From the NCBI RefSeq assembly GCF_009711095.1, contig NZ_WMJZ01000026.1, positions 1 through 64,000 on the forward strand: a stretch of DNA of 64,000 bases, read 5' to 3'. Each line of letters opens with the position of its first letter. Within the stretch, counting starts at the first letter, position 1. Of this stretch, positions 27,458 to 38,737 are shown in pieces. The position numbers and the translations under genes are program-made. The stretch comes from Intestinirhabdus alba. GTDB lineage: Bacteria > Pseudomonadota > Gammaproteobacteria > Enterobacterales > Enterobacteriaceae. The notes beneath the pieces were generated by a model. It was not told the origin of the DNA. It saw only the letters and a list, made by a program, of their open reading frames with translations, and made no database searches.

Positions 27458-28456
27458 ATGAATAAGAAGGCGTTGATCCTGGCTGCCGTAATGGCGGGCT
27501 TGTTATTCGGCACCGCAGCCCATGCCGCCAACACCCGCATCGGCGTGACGATTTATAAATATGACGATAACTTTATGTCCGTGGTGCGTAAGGCGATTGA
27601 GGCGGACGGGAAGGCGACGCCTGGCGTTCAACTACTGATGAACGACTCCCAGAACGATCAGTCCAGACAAAACGATCAGATCGACGTACTGCTGGCCAGG
27701 GGCGTAAAGGCGCTGGCGATTAACCTCGTCGATCCGGCCGCGGCGGGGACGGTTATCGAGAAGGCGCGCGGGCAGAACGTGCCGGTGGTGTTCTTCAATA
27801 AGGAGCCGTCCCGCAAGGCGCTGGACAGCTATGACAAGGCTTATTACGTCGGCACCGACTCGAAAGAGTCTGGCGTTATCCAGGGCGATCTGATTGCCAA
27901 ACACTGGGCGGCGCACCCGGACTGGGACCTGAACAAAGACGGACAGATCCAGTTTGTGCTGCTGAAGGGAGAACCGGGCCATCCGGACGCCGAGGCGCGC
28001 ACCGCCTGGGTGGTAAAAGAGCTGAACGAGAAGGGCATCAAGACCCAGCGGCTGCAGCTGGATACCGCCATGTGGGATACCGCCCAGGCCAAGGACAAAA
28101 TGGACGCCTGGCTCTCCGGCCCGAACGCCAGCAAAATTGAGGTGGTTATCGCCAACAACGACGCCATGGCGATGGGGGCGATAGAGGCCCTGAAGGCGCA
28201 TAACCGATCCAGCGTACCGGTGTTCGGCGTGGATGCGCTGCCGGAAGCGCTGGCGCTGGTGAAATCCGGGGCGATGGCCGGGACGGTGCTTAACGACGCC
28301 GGTAATCAGGCGAAGGCCACCTTTGAGCTGGCGAAGAACCTCGCCGACGGCAAAGGTGCGGCTGACGGCACCCGCTGGAAGCTCGACAATAAAATCGTCC
28401 GCGTTCCCTACGTCGGCGTGGATAAAGACAACCTGGCTGAATTCAGCAACAAATAG
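27458..28456 (+). CDS. mglB: MglB, periplasmic galactose/glucose-binding protein
   Basis: Substrate-binding subunit of the methyl-galactoside ABC transporter and chemotaxis ligand for Trg. The protein has 332 aa, equal to E. coli. The signal peptide [20 protein letters not shown] ends at AHA. The mature part has [20 protein letters not shown] and a calcium loop DLNKDGQIQ. The start ATG at 27458 is chosen because it begins the signal peptide. It is the first gene of mglBAC, controlled by GalS and CRP. Confidence 0.97.
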   Translation: MNKKALILAAVMAGLLFGTAAHAANTRIGVTIYKYDDNFMSVVRKAIEADGKATPGVQLLMNDSQNDQSRQNDQIDVLLARGVKALAINLVDPAAAGTVIEKARGQNVPVVFFNKEPSRKALDSYDKAYYVGTDSKESGVIQGDLIAKHWAAHPDWDLNKDGQIQFVLLKGEPGHPDAEARTAWVVKELNEKGIKTQRLQLDTAMWDTAQAKDKMDAWLSGPNASKIEVVIANNDAMAMGAIEALKAHNRSSVPVFGVDALPEALALVKSGAMAGTVLNDAGNQAKATFELAKNLADGKGAADGTRWKLDNKIVRVPYVGVDKDNLAEFSNK

Positions 28457-28462
28457 CGCGGG

Positions 28463-28485
28463 CGGGCGCGGTCTCGCCGCGCCCG
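28463..28485 (+). terminator. Hairpin between mglB and mglA
   Basis: CGGGCGCGG and CCGCGCCCG form a perfect 9-bp stem with a 5-base loop, followed by TTCTTT. Such intercistronic hairpins in binding-protein operons protect the upstream mRNA and reduce read-through, giving more MglB than MglA. Confidence 0.65.
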
Positions 28486-28522
28486 TTCTTTACGCACCCG
28501 GCGAGGCCCACAGGGTAATATT

Positions 28523-30043
28523 ATGGACACCACTACTACTCCGTCGTCAGGCGAATACCTGCTGGAAATGCGCGGTATCAGCAAATCCTTTCCCGGCGTT
28601 AAGGCGCTTGAAAACGTTAATCTGAACGTTCGCCCGCACTCTGTTCATGCCCTGATGGGGGAGAACGGCGCGGGGAAATCCACCTTATTAAAATGCCTTT
28701 TTGGCATCTATCAAAAAGATTCCGGCACCATCTTATTTGAAGGTAAAGCGATCGATTTCCACTCCGCGAAAGAGGCGCTGGAAAACGGTATTTCGATGGT
28801 GCATCAGGAGCTGAACCTGGTATTACAGCGTTCGGTAATGGATAACATGTGGCTGGGGCGCTACCCGACCAAAGGCCTGTTTGTCGATCGGGAAAAGATG
28901 TACCGCGACACCAAAGCCATATTCGACGAGCTGGATATTGATATCGATCCGCACGCCCGCGTCGGCACCCTGTCGGTTTCGCAAATGCAGATGGTCGAAA
29001 TCGCCAGAGCGTTTTCTTACCATGCCCGCATTGTCATTATGGATGAACCCACCTCTTCGCTAACGGAAAAGGAGGTGAACCATCTGTTCACCATTATCCG
29101 CAAGCTGAAGGCGCGCGGCTGCGGCATTATCTATATTTCGCATAAGATGGAAGAGATCTTTCAACTGTGCGACGAGGTCACCGTGCTGCGTGACGGCCAG
29201 TGGATTGCCACGCAGCCGCTGGACGGGCTGGATATGGACAAAATTATCGCCATGATGGTGGGCCGCTCGCTGAACCAGCGCTTTCCGGACAAAGAGAACC
29301 AGCCGGGGGAGGTGATCCTGGAGGTGCGTAACCTGACCTCCCGACGCCAGCCGTCGATCCGCGACGTCTCATTCGATCTGCGCAAGGGCGAGATCCTCGG
29401 CATTGCCGGTCTGGTGGGCGCAAAGCGCACCGATATTGTTGAAACGCTGTTTGGCATCCGCGAGAAGTCGTCGGGCACCCTTACCCTGCACGGCAAACCA
29501 ATCCACAACCATAGCGCCAATGAGGCCATTAACCACGGCTTCGCGCTGGTGACCGAGGAGCGCCGCTCAACGGGCATCTATGCATACCTGGACATCGGCT
29601 TTAACGCGCTGATCTCCAATATTCACCGCTATAAAAATAGCGCCGGGCTGCTGGATAATGCCCGCATGAAAAGCGACACCCAGTGGGTGATTGACGCCAT
29701 GCGGGTTAAAACGCCGGGCCATCGCACCTATATTGGCTCGCTGTCCGGCGGCAACCAGCAGAAGGTGATTATCGGCCGCTGGCTACTGACGCAGCCGGAA
29801 ATATTAATGCTGGATGAACCCACCCGCGGTATTGACGTGGGGGCGAAGTTTGAAATCTATCAGCTTATTGCGGAGCTGGCGAAGAAGGGCAAAGGGATCA
29901 TTATTATCTCCTCCGAAATGCCGGAGCTGTTAGGGATAACCGATCGTATTCTGGTCATGAGCAACGGCCTTGTCTCCGGAATTGTTGACACCAAAACGAC
30001 CACGCAAAACGAAATACTGCGTCTTGCGTCTTTGCATCTTTAG
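28523..30043 (+). CDS. mglA: MglA, galactose/methyl-galactoside ABC transporter ATPase
   Basis: Duplicated ABC ATPase of 506 aa, identical in length to E. coli. The first half has Walker [10 protein letters not shown] and the signature region [13 protein letters not shown]. The second half has the degenerate Walker [10 protein letters not shown] and a good signature [15 protein letters not shown] with [13 protein letters not shown]. This asymmetry is usual for sugar ABC transporters of the Mgl/Rbs type. mglC follows after 14 bases. Confidence 0.97.
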   Translation: MDTTTTPSSGEYLLEMRGISKSFPGVKALENVNLNVRPHSVHALMGENGAGKSTLLKCLFGIYQKDSGTILFEGKAIDFHSAKEALENGISMVHQELNLVLQRSVMDNMWLGRYPTKGLFVDREKMYRDTKAIFDELDIDIDPHARVGTLSVSQMQMVEIARAFSYHARIVIMDEPTSSLTEKEVNHLFTIIRKLKARGCGIIYISHKMEEIFQLCDEVTVLRDGQWIATQPLDGLDMDKIIAMMVGRSLNQRFPDKENQPGEVILEVRNLTSRRQPSIRDVSFDLRKGEILGIAGLVGAKRTDIVETLFGIREKSSGTLTLHGKPIHNHSANEAINHGFALVTEERRSTGIYAYLDIGFNALISNIHRYKNSAGLLDNARMKSDTQWVIDAMRVKTPGHRTYIGSLSGGNQQKVIIGRWLLTQPEILMLDEPTRGIDVGAKFEIYQLIAELAKKGKGIIIISSEMPELLGITDRILVMSNGLVSGIVDTKTTTQNEILRLASLHL

Positions 30044-30057
30044 GCTCGGGGATATTC

Positions 30058-31068
30058 ATGGGCGCGTTAAATAAGAAAAGTGTGCTGACGTACCTGAAAG
30101 AGGGCGGTATTTACCTCGTTCTTTTTATTTTGCTGGCGATTATTATCTTTCAGGACCCCTCGTTTTTAAGCCTGCTTAACCTGAGCAATATCCTGACCCA
30201 GTCCTCGGTGCGGATTATTATCGCCCTCGGCGTGGCGGGGTTGATCGTCACCCAGGGCACCGATCTGTCGGCGGGGCGGCAGGTCGGCCTGGCGGCGGTG
30301 GTGGCCGCCACGCTGCTGCAGTCGCTGGAAAACGCCAATAAGGTGTTTCCGGATATGGCGACCCTGCCCATTGCGCTGGTGATCCTGATTGTCTGCGCGG
30401 TGGGGGCCATTATCGGCCTGGTGAACGGCATTATTATCGCTTATCTGAACGTGACCCCGTTTATCACCACCCTCGGCACGATGATTATTGTCTACGGCAT
30501 CAACTCTCTCTATTACGACTACGTCGGAGCCTCGCCCGTTTCCGGTTTTGACAGCGGCTTCTCCACCTTCACCCAGGGGTTTATCGCGCTGGGCAGCTTC
30601 CGGCTTTCATATATCACCTTCTATGCGCTGATTGCGGTGGTTTTCGTCTGGGTGCTATGGAATAAAACACGCTTTGGCAAAAACATTTTCGCCATCGGCG
30701 GCAACCCGGAGGCGGCGAAGGTTTCCGGGGTTAACGTGGCGCTAAACCTGATGCTGGTATACGCGCTCTCCGGCGTGTTTTACGCCTTCGGCGGCCTGCT
30801 GGAGGCCGGGCGCATCGGCTCGGCCACCAATAACCTGGGCTTTATGTATGAACTTGACGCCATCGCCGCCTGCGTGGTGGGCGGCGTGTCGTTTAGCGGC
30901 GGCGTCGGCACCGTGCTCGGCGTGGTCACCGGGGTGATTATCTTTACCGTCATCAACTACGGCCTGACCTATATTGGGGTAAACCCGTACTGGCAGTATA
31001 TTATCAAGGGCGGCATCATTATCTTCGCGGTAGCGCTGGACTCCCTGAAGTACGCGCGCAGGAAGTAG
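30058..31068 (+). CDS. mglC: MglC, galactose/methyl-galactoside ABC transporter permease
   Basis: Inner-membrane permease of 336 aa, equal in length to E. coli, with eight to ten membrane segments. The family motif is seen in GTDLSAGRQVGLAAVVAATL near residue 63 and in FAIGGNPEAAKVSGVNV. It completes the mglBAC transporter. A strong hairpin follows. Confidence 0.96.
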   Translation: MGALNKKSVLTYLKEGGIYLVLFILLAIIIFQDPSFLSLLNLSNILTQSSVRIIIALGVAGLIVTQGTDLSAGRQVGLAAVVAATLLQSLENANKVFPDMATLPIALVILIVCAVGAIIGLVNGIIIAYLNVTPFITTLGTMIIVYGINSLYYDYVGASPVSGFDSGFSTFTQGFIALGSFRLSYITFYALIAVVFVWVLWNKTRFGKNIFAIGGNPEAAKVSGVNVALNLMLVYALSGVFYAFGGLLEAGRIGSATNNLGFMYELDAIAACVVGGVSFSGGVGTVLGVVTGVIIFTVINYGLTYIGVNPYWQYIIKGGIIIFAVALDSLKYARRK

Positions 31069-31079
31069 CCCAGCCAGCG

Positions 31080-31104
31080 GCCCGCCGCGTTAATCCGCGC
31101 GGGC
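31080..31104. terminator. GC-rich hairpin downstream of mglC
   Basis: GCCCG-C-CGCG and CGCG-CGGGC pair with one bulge around TTAATC. It has no U-tract. It may stop or stabilise the mgl mRNA and also follows the frameshifted yeiS on the other strand. Confidence 0.5.
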
Positions 31105-31113
31105 TACGACTCT

Positions 31114-31337
31114 CTACCGGGCGCAATAGAGTATAAGGCCGATCGCGGCGAGATCGATAAGCGTACGCGGGAGCAGGGGAGGGGCGAAGATAAGCGACTC
31201 GTCATGTCGCCAGACCGTTGTCCGCGGCCGAAAATACGCCCCGATGACGCTTTTTTTCAGGCACGGTAATTGTCGAAAAGCTCCCAAAGGAAGGTCAGTC
31301 CAAAGACCGGGGACACGACAACCCCTGTCGTATCCAT
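31114..31337 (-). pseudogene. yeiS: yeiS with a -1 frameshift (DUF2542 small membrane protein)
   Basis: From the ATG at 31337 the first frame reads MDTTGVVVSPVFGLTFLWEL, then FDNYRA, and stops at 31257. The neighbouring frame continues at that point with LKKSVIGAYFRPRTTVWR and runs to IGLILYCAR and a stop at 31114. Joined after one missing base, the two parts give a 74-aa protein aligned with E. coli YeiS (79 aa: MDVQQFFVVAVFF at the start, VWR in the middle, IGMIVYLIFYR at the end). Exactly 15 residues separate RA from VWR in both. It sits 18 bases after sanA, as in E. coli. preT and preA, the usual next genes, are absent. Confidence 0.65.
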
Positions 31338-31355
31338 CTTGTCAGCCTGCCGGCG

Positions 31356-32111
<756 letters not shown>

Positions 32112-32236
32112 CTACTGTACCCGACGGCGTAGCGCAAGAAACGGCGAGCCGTTTGCGGCGATTTTCAGCAAAGCGCCGGATGAAAATCAGTATCCGGCGG
32201 CGTTGCGAAAACCCGCCCCTTTTAGCCCGGCGGCCC

Positions 32237-33127
32237 CTATGCGAGCCTGAGGGCTACCCATTCGATCTGCTGACAGCCCAGCGCCTTCAGGGTGGCGGCG
32301 GTGGCCTCCCACTGGCTGAGCGCGGTCCCGGTTTTTTCCGCAAGGATCGCGCGCTGAATATCCGGGTAGTCATAGCCGTTAAGGTTAAGCAGGTTCAGCG
32401 CGCCCTGCAGCGGCGGCAGCGACGGGTTGAAAGCGGCGTTTTCGGCATAGCTGCCGCTGAAGATAGCGCCGTCCTGACACGCCAGCGCCAGGCCGCTGGG
32501 GGAGCGGCTGTAGGGCATATGGCTGCGGTTCGCCGCCGCGATAGCCGCCCTCGCCAGGGCATCGCCTTCAGGGATAAAGCCGTGATGCTGTTCGTCCATC
32601 AGCAGGGTGGTTATCTGCAGATCCCTGGGGCCGAACGCATCCGGCAGATAGTCGCCCAGGGGGCGCGTCTCGCGTCCCGGCAGATGAATGCGCAGGTCAA
32701 GGCCGCTGTTCAGCTCGTTCATAAACTGGCGGCAGTGGCCGCACGGGGTGTAGTTGACGGTAATGGCGGACAGGCCTTTTTCACCGCGCAGCCAGGCATG
32801 GCCGATAGCGCTCTGCTCCGCGTGTACGGTCTGCTGCAGGGTAGCGCCGATAAACTCCATATTGGCACCAAAATACCAGTTGCCGCTGACGCCCCGGGCG
32901 ATGGCTCCGACGTTAAAAGCGGAGAGATCGGCGCGCGCGCAGGCGGCGGCCAGCGGCAGAAGCGCGAGGGCCAGCGCGTCGTCGTCCAGCCCAGAGGCTT
33001 CCCGCAGCGCCGAAACCTGCTCCGCGTGCAGCAGGGCGGGAAAGTGCCTGTCCGCCAGCAGCGGAGCCAGCGCGGACTGCAGCTCCGGCATAAGCTGACC
33101 AAAGGCAGTTTGAAAACGGGGATGCAT
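32237..33127 (-). CDS. cdd: Cdd, cytidine deaminase
   Basis: Converts cytidine and deoxycytidine to uridine forms for pyrimidine salvage. The 296-aa protein (E. coli 294) belongs to the long homodimeric type with a catalytic and a decayed second domain. The active-site signature is visible as VHAEQSAI (zinc-ligand His and catalytic Glu) and TPCGHCRQF (two zinc-ligand Cys). A CRP-like site upstream fits the known CRP/CytR control in E. coli. Confidence 0.96.
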   Translation of the reverse strand: MHPRFQTAFGQLMPELQSALAPLLADRHFPALLHAEQVSALREASGLDDDALALALLPLAAACARADLSAFNVGAIARGVSGNWYFGANMEFIGATLQQTVHAEQSAIGHAWLRGEKGLSAITVNYTPCGHCRQFMNELNSGLDLRIHLPGRETRPLGDYLPDAFGPRDLQITTLLMDEQHHGFIPEGDALARAAIAAANRSHMPYSRSPSGLALACQDGAIFSGSYAENAAFNPSLPPLQGALNLLNLNGYDYPDIQRAILAEKTGTALSQWEATAATLKALGCQQIEWVALRLA

Positions 33128-33186
33128 GGCGTTGCCTCATAACAATGTAACGGGACGCCAGTTTACGGACCCACTGGCCGGTTATG

Positions 33187-33202
33187 TGTGATCTGCATCC
33201 CA
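33187..33202. promoter_or_regulatory. CRP site upstream of cdd
   Basis: TGTGATCTGCATCCCA has one perfect half (TGTGA) and one with a single mismatch (TCCCA), with correct spacing. It lies 60 bases upstream of cdd on the minus strand. Confidence 0.55.
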
Positions 33203-33256
33203 CTAAAGTTGCAAATTATGAAACCTAAAGGGGAAATGTGCGAATAACCGCATATT

Positions 33257-34383
<1,127 letters not shown>

Positions 34384-34396
34384 TTAATCTCTAAAA

Positions 34397-34412
34397 TGTG
34401 CTATGGATCACA
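34397..34412. promoter_or_regulatory. CRP site upstream of yohJ
   Basis: TGTGC-TATGGA-TCACA is one mismatch from the CRP consensus and lies 50 bases before yohJ on the minus strand. The remaining 34413-34680 of the 375-base gap towards dusC shows only small GC-rich palindromes. Confidence 0.65.
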
Positions 34413-34680
34413 TCATGATTTGTTAGCATACTCCCTATAGACAGCAGGAACACGCGCTCTTTGCCCGGCCTGCGGGCGACCCGGTAAAGCCATAACGCAG
34501 CGCTGACCGTACAGAAAGCATAGAGAGCTTATAAAGACTTTGCGCATACTTTAGCGGGCGCACCAACGCATCGCGTTTTAAGCGCCCTTCAGGGAGGGCA
34601 GCGCGGCGTACTGCCTTATTTATCCCGCTACAGAGTTTAAGCCGATAGTGTTCCGCGCCCGGCCCTTTTAAGGGCGGGAA

Positions 34681-34710
34681 AGAGACGCTACCATAGCGCC
34701 TCTTTTCTTT
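34681..34710 (+). terminator. Terminator-like hairpin just upstream of dusC
   Basis: AGAG-A-CGCTA and TAGCG-C-CTCT pair over nine positions with one mismatch around a CCA loop, followed by TTTCTTT. It ends 12 bases before the dusC start codon. It could be an attenuator in the dusC leader or the end of an upstream transcript. Confidence 0.45.
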
Positions 34711-34722
34711 GCGGATAACACT

Positions 34723-35661
34723 ATGCGTGTGCTACTTGCGCCGATGGAAGGCGTACTCGACTCGCTGGTACGCGAGCTTCTGACCGAGGTAAACGACTAC
34801 GATCTGTGCATCACCGAGTTTGTGCGGGTAGTGGATCGGCTGCTGCCGGTTAAGGTCTTCCACCGCCTCTGCCCGGAGCTGCACAACGGCAGCCGCACCC
34901 CCTCCGGCACCCCGGTGCGGGTACAGCTGCTGGGACAATATCCGCAGTGGCTGGCGGAGAACGCCGCCCGCGCCGCGGAGCTTGGCTCCTGGGGCGTCGA
35001 TCTGAACTGCGGCTGCCCGTCGAAAATGGTCAACGGCAGCGGCGGCGGGGCGACGCTGTTAAAGGACCCGGAGCTGATTTATCAGGGGGCAAAAGCCATG
35101 CGCGAGGCGGTGCCGTCCCATCTGCCGGTGACGGTAAAGGTGCGCCTCGGCTGGGACAGCAGCGAGCGCAAGTTTGAGATTGCCGACGCGGTCCAGCAGG
35201 CGGGGGCCACGGAAATGGTGGTGCATGGGCGTACCAAAGAGCAGGGCTACCGGGCGGAGCATATCGACTGGCGGGCCATTGGCGAAATCCGCAGGCGGCT
35301 GAAGATACCGGTGATCGCCAACGGTGAAATCCGGGACTGGCAAAGCGCCCGGGCGTGCATGGCGGCAAGCGGCTGCGACGCGGTGATGATCGGCCGCGGA
35401 GCGCTGAACGTGCCTAACCTCAGCCGGGTGGTAAAAGATAACGCGCCGCCGATGCCGTGGCCGGAGGTGGTGGCGCTGCTGCAAAAATATACCCGACTGG
35501 AGAAGCAGGGGGATACCGGACTGTATCACGTGGCGCGGATCAAGCAGTGGCTGGGGTATTTACGCAAGACGTATCCGCAGGCGACCGCGCTGTTCCAGGC
35601 GATCCGCGCGCTGAATAATTCGCCTGATATCGCGCGGGCGGTTCAGGCGCTTCGCTGCTGA
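34723..35661 (+). CDS. dusC: DusC, tRNA-dihydrouridine(16) synthase
   Basis: FMN enzyme of 312 aa (E. coli 315) that reduces U16 in tRNA. It begins [20 protein letters not shown]; the catalytic Cys lies in [16 protein letters not shown] near residue 98, and [12 protein letters not shown] and VIANGEI line the TIM-barrel active site. The small C-terminal helical domain has the DusC-type sequence. It is transcribed alone. Confidence 0.96.
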   Translation: MRVLLAPMEGVLDSLVRELLTEVNDYDLCITEFVRVVDRLLPVKVFHRLCPELHNGSRTPSGTPVRVQLLGQYPQWLAENAARAAELGSWGVDLNCGCPSKMVNGSGGGATLLKDPELIYQGAKAMREAVPSHLPVTVKVRLGWDSSERKFEIADAVQQAGATEMVVHGRTKEQGYRAEHIDWRAIGEIRRRLKIPVIANGEIRDWQSARACMAASGCDAVMIGRGALNVPNLSRVVKDNAPPMPWPEVVALLQKYTRLEKQGDTGLYHVARIKQWLGYLRKTYPQATALFQAIRALNNSPDIARAVQALRC

Positions 35662-35664
35662 AAA

Positions 35665-35694
35665 GCCGGAAAGGGCGCAGCGCCGCCTTCCGGC
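35665..35694 (-). terminator. Hairpin terminator after yohP / dusC
   Basis: GCCGGAA pairs with TTCCGGC and an inner GGCGC pairs with GCGCC. On the minus strand TTTT follows, so it suits yohP best. It lies 3 bases past the dusC stop and may serve both. Confidence 0.5.
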
Positions 35695-35722
35695 CCTGCC
35701 GCAGCGTTAATCCGACGCGCGG

Positions 35723-35806
35723 TCAGAAAATCATCTTAAATACGCCGGTCACCACCAGCAGCCCAATCAGAAAAATAATTAAAATTACCCACAGCAGAAT
35801 TTTCAT
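35723..35806 (-). CDS. yohP: YohP, 27-aa membrane microprotein
   Basis: The frame gives MKILLWVILIIFLIGLLVV, then TGVFKMIF: a single membrane helix with a short basic end. E. coli YohP (MKIILWAVLIIFLIGLLVVT, then GVFKMIF) is nearly identical. The E. coli protein is inserted in the inner membrane and its mRNA is membrane-targeted; a function is not known. The start follows AGGCG. It stands between dusC and yohF, as in E. coli. Confidence 0.9.
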   Translation of the reverse strand: MKILLWVILIIFLIGLLVVTGVFKMIF

Positions 35807-35996
35807 CGCCTTTCCTTTTTCGCCAGGTTCAGGGCAAGTATAGGAAAAGAATGTGCGTTCCGCCCGCCGCCGCCGGTCGCTTCTATACTTAGGCGGTGTC
35901 CCTTACCGTTCACGAGTGTCGCAAGGCTCTTGACGCCAGCCCCGGTGAAGGAATACAGCCCGGCCCTCTGAGGCCCTGACTAACCCGGAGAACGGT

Positions 35997-36767
35997 ATGG
36001 CAAACGTGGCGATTGTAACGGCATCCGATTCAGGCATTGGCAAGGCGTGCGCGCTACGGCTGGCGCGTAATGGATTCGATATCGGCATTACCTGGCACTC
36101 TGACGAAGAGGGGGCGCGGGAAACGGCGCGCGAGGTGCGGCAGTACGGGGGGCGGGCGGAAACCCATCGCCTCGATCTCAGCCAGCTTCCTCACGGGGCC
36201 GGGGCGCTGGAGGCGCTGATCGCGCGGCTGGGGCGCATCGACGTGCTGGTGAATAACGCCGGCACGATGAGCAAGGCGGCGTTTCTTGAGACCTCCTACG
36301 CCGACTGGCGAAAGATCTTCACGGTGGACGTTGACGGAGCCTTCCTCTGCGCACAGCTTGCCGCCCGCCGGATGGTGGCCCAGGGGCAGGGCGGGAGAAT
36401 CATCAATATCTCCTCGGTACATGAGCATACGCCGCTGCCGGAAGCCTGCGCTTATACCGCCGCCAAGCACGCGCTGGGCGGCCTGACCCGGTCGATGGCG
36501 CTGGAGCTGGCGGCGCATCGCATACTGGTTAACGCCGTGGCTCCGGGGGCCATCGCCACGTCGATGAACGATCGGCAGGATGGCGACGTCAGGCCCGGAG
36601 AGGAGCCGTCGATTCCGCTGGGTCGCATGGGCGCGCCGGACGAGGTGGCCAGCCTGGTGGCCTGGCTCTGTTCGGACGACGCGGCTTATACCACCGGCCA
36701 GTCGCTGATCGTGGACGGCGGGTTTATGCTGGCCAATGCCCATTTTAAGCCGGGCGGGGGCGGTTAA
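35997..36767 (+). CDS. yohF: YohF, short-chain dehydrogenase/reductase
   Basis: Classical SDR of 256 aa (E. coli 253). The NAD(P)-binding motif is VTASDSGIGKACALRLARNG near the start; NNAG, a catalytic Ser in INISSVHEH and the active-site YTAAKHA follow. The E. coli protein is listed as an acetoin-reductase-like enzyme, but the substrate is unproven. Its stop codon overlaps that of the convergent yohD by four bases. Confidence 0.93.
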   Translation: MANVAIVTASDSGIGKACALRLARNGFDIGITWHSDEEGARETAREVRQYGGRAETHRLDLSQLPHGAGALEALIARLGRIDVLVNNAGTMSKAAFLETSYADWRKIFTVDVDGAFLCAQLAARRMVAQGQGGRIINISSVHEHTPLPEACAYTAAKHALGGLTRSMALELAAHRILVNAVAPGAIATSMNDRQDGDVRPGEEPSIPLGRMGAPDEVASLVAWLCSDDAAYTTGQSLIVDGGFMLANAHFKPGGGG

Positions 36768-37330
36768 TCCCTCTCCCTGCTGCGACGCTTCAGCCACCAG
36801 CGCACGCCCACCACCAGCGCCACGGCCAGAAGCAGCCAGATCCAGTGCTTAAGATGCTTGTCCAGATCGTGCAGCCACGGGCCGATGGCTTCGCCGCCGA
36901 CGTAGCCGAGGCTGGTAAAAATCAGCGCCCACAGCAGCGCCCCGACGATATTGAGCGGCAGAAAAATTTTTGGCGGCAGCCGGCTGGCACCGATCATCAG
37001 CGGGCCGATAATGCGAAACCCGTACATAAAGCGGGTGCCAATGACGAACAGCCAGGGGTGGCGCTGGATCAGCTTCTGCGCCCGGCGGATCCGACCGCGA
37101 TGGCGGGCGAAGCGGCGCAGGAGTCGGCCGCCGTAGCGGCGTCCCAACAGCCAGAGCAGCTGATCGCCAATCATCCCCCCCAGCGCCACGGAGAGCACCA
37201 CCAGCGGGAATCTGAGTAATCCCTGATGGGCCGCCACGCCCCCCAGCAGGGTAATGGTCTCCCCTTCGGCCATGCTGCCAATAACCAGCGCGGCATAGCC
37301 ATAGTGTGAAATAAGGCTGTTGATATCCAT
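36764..37330 (-). CDS. yohD: YohD, DedA-family inner-membrane protein
   Basis: A 188-aa DedA (SNARE-associated) protein with four to six hydrophobic stretches; E. coli YohD has 192 aa. Typical DedA segments are MAEGETITLLGGVAAHQGLL, GDQLLWLLGRRYGGRLL and FVIGTRFMYGFRIIGPLM. DedA proteins act in membrane lipid recycling and membrane-potential maintenance; the specific role of YohD is not known. yohC, its neighbour in E. coli, is missing. Confidence 0.93.
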   Translation of the reverse strand: MDINSLISHYGYAALVIGSMAEGETITLLGGVAAHQGLLRFPLVVLSVALGGMIGDQLLWLLGRRYGGRLLRRFARHRGRIRRAQKLIQRHPWLFVIGTRFMYGFRIIGPLMIGASRLPPKIFLPLNIVGALLWALIFTSLGYVGGEAIGPWLHDLDKHLKHWIWLLLAVALVVGVRWWLKRRSRERD

Positions 37331-37717
37331 ACGTTGTAATAACCTCCGCTCTTTTCAGCATACATCCTGAACGCCGGCGCTGCCGGATGCCGGTGAAATC
37401 GTTGACGCAGCGGCCCGTCAACGGCGGCTGCCGCTGGAGGGAAGCGCAGCGCTGGCCTACACTGAAACGGACGCGGCGCTCCGGCCGTTTCTCTGCCACC
37501 TGTGTAAAACGGCGCGTGCAACTTTTGGTGACCAATTTCTGATGGCGGCGGCGGTGACGGGTCGCTATGATGCGCCGGCCAGCTTGGGTAACGTGGCAGG
37601 ACCTGGCCCGACGGGTTAACGCCTGCGGACGATCCGCCTTCAGGATCTCTGCGCCGGCCAGGCCTTACTCCAGCGGCGCGCGTTATGCGCGTATGAATCA
37701 TTATCTGAAAACTTATC
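37331..37717. other. Intergenic region between yohD and pbpG
   Basis: About 390 bases without a gene. E. coli has yohC here; I could not find a recognisable remnant. TATGAT at 37565-37570 is a possible -10 element for pbpG, with no good -35. The sequence has the same GC-rich composition as the genes. Confidence 0.5.
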
Positions 37718-38644
37718 ATGCAGACATTTCGAGCTTCACTTTTAAGCCTTGCCCTGATGCTGGCCGTCCCCCTTGTACCGCAGGCGCTGGCCGCCGCACC
37801 GTCTGCGGCCGCCCGGCCGGAGATTGCCTCCGGCAGCGCGATGATCGTCGATCTGAATACGCAACAGGTGCTCTATACCAACCATCCGGACCTGGTGCGG
37901 CCGATTGCCTCAATTACTAAATTAATGACCGCGATGGTGGTGCTCGACGCGCGGCTGCCGCTGGATGAAAAGCTGAAGGTTGATATCAGCCAGACGCCGG
38001 AGATGAAAGGCATCTACTCCCGGGTGCGTCTGAACAGCGAAATCAGCCGTAAGGAGATGCTGCTGCTGGCGCTGATGTCCTCGGAAAACCGGGCGGCGGC
38101 GAGCCTGGCGCACCATTTCCCCGGCGGCTACAGCGCCTTTATTAAGGCGATGAACGACAAGGCGAAGGTGCTGGGGATGGCCCATACCCGCTTCGTGGAG
38201 CCGACGGGGCTGTCGGAGCATAACGTCTCCACCGCCAGGGATCTGACGAAGCTGCTGATCGCCAGCAGGCACTACCCGCTAATCGGCCAACTGAGCACCA
38301 CCCGTGAAGAGATGGCGACCTTTTCGCACCCCACCTATACGCTGCCGTTTCGCAATACCAACCACCTGGTCTGGCGCGATAACTGGAACATCCAGCTGAC
38401 CAAGACCGGCTTTACCAACGCGGCGGGCCACTGCCTGGTGATGCGCACGGCGATCGGCAACCGGCCGGTGGCGCTGGTGGTGATGGACGCCTTCGGGAAA
38501 TACACCCATTTTGCCGACGCCAGCCGTCTGCGCACATGGCTTGAAACCGGGAAGGTGATGCCGGTTCCCGCCGCCGCCCTGAGCTATAAAAAGCAGAAGG
38601 CCGCGCAGATGGCCGCCGGCGGGCAGACCGCGCAGAACGATTAG
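37718..38644 (+). CDS. pbpG: PbpG (PBP7), D-alanyl-D-alanine endopeptidase
   Basis: Periplasmic low-molecular-weight penicillin-binding protein of 308 aa (E. coli 310) that cuts peptidoglycan crosslinks. A signal peptide ends at about ALAA. The three active-site motifs are present: SITK (SxxK), SSEN (SxN) and [15 protein letters not shown] (KTG). There is no C-terminal membrane anchor. Confidence 0.96.
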   Translation: MQTFRASLLSLALMLAVPLVPQALAAAPSAAARPEIASGSAMIVDLNTQQVLYTNHPDLVRPIASITKLMTAMVVLDARLPLDEKLKVDISQTPEMKGIYSRVRLNSEISRKEMLLLALMSSENRAAASLAHHFPGGYSAFIKAMNDKAKVLGMAHTRFVEPTGLSEHNVSTARDLTKLLIASRHYPLIGQLSTTREEMATFSHPTYTLPFRNTNHLVWRDNWNIQLTKTGFTNAAGHCLVMRTAIGNRPVALVVMDAFGKYTHFADASRLRTWLETGKVMPVPAAALSYKKQKAAQMAAGGQTAQND

Positions 38645-38685
38645 CGCCCTCCGGGGGCGTTGCAGGGAACGTTGGCCGGGGAGAA

Positions 38686-38711
38686 AACGCCGGAGAGAAC
38701 GCTCCGGCGTT
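38686..38711. terminator. Bidirectional terminator between pbpG and dld
   Basis: A perfect 10-bp stem AACGCCGGAG / CTCCGGCGTT with a 6-base loop. The minus strand continues with TTCTCC after a TT in the stem, serving dld. A second hairpin CGCCC-TCCG-GGGCG lies just after the pbpG stop. Confidence 0.7.
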
Positions 38712-38737
38712 ATTGAGGAGAGCGGGGCTGACGGTTT

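Noticed and set aside
31250-31270. Programmed frameshift at the A7 run in yeiS
   Set aside because: The in-frame stop precedes the A-run, so slippage on the run could not rescue the frame; a plain one-base deletion explains it better.
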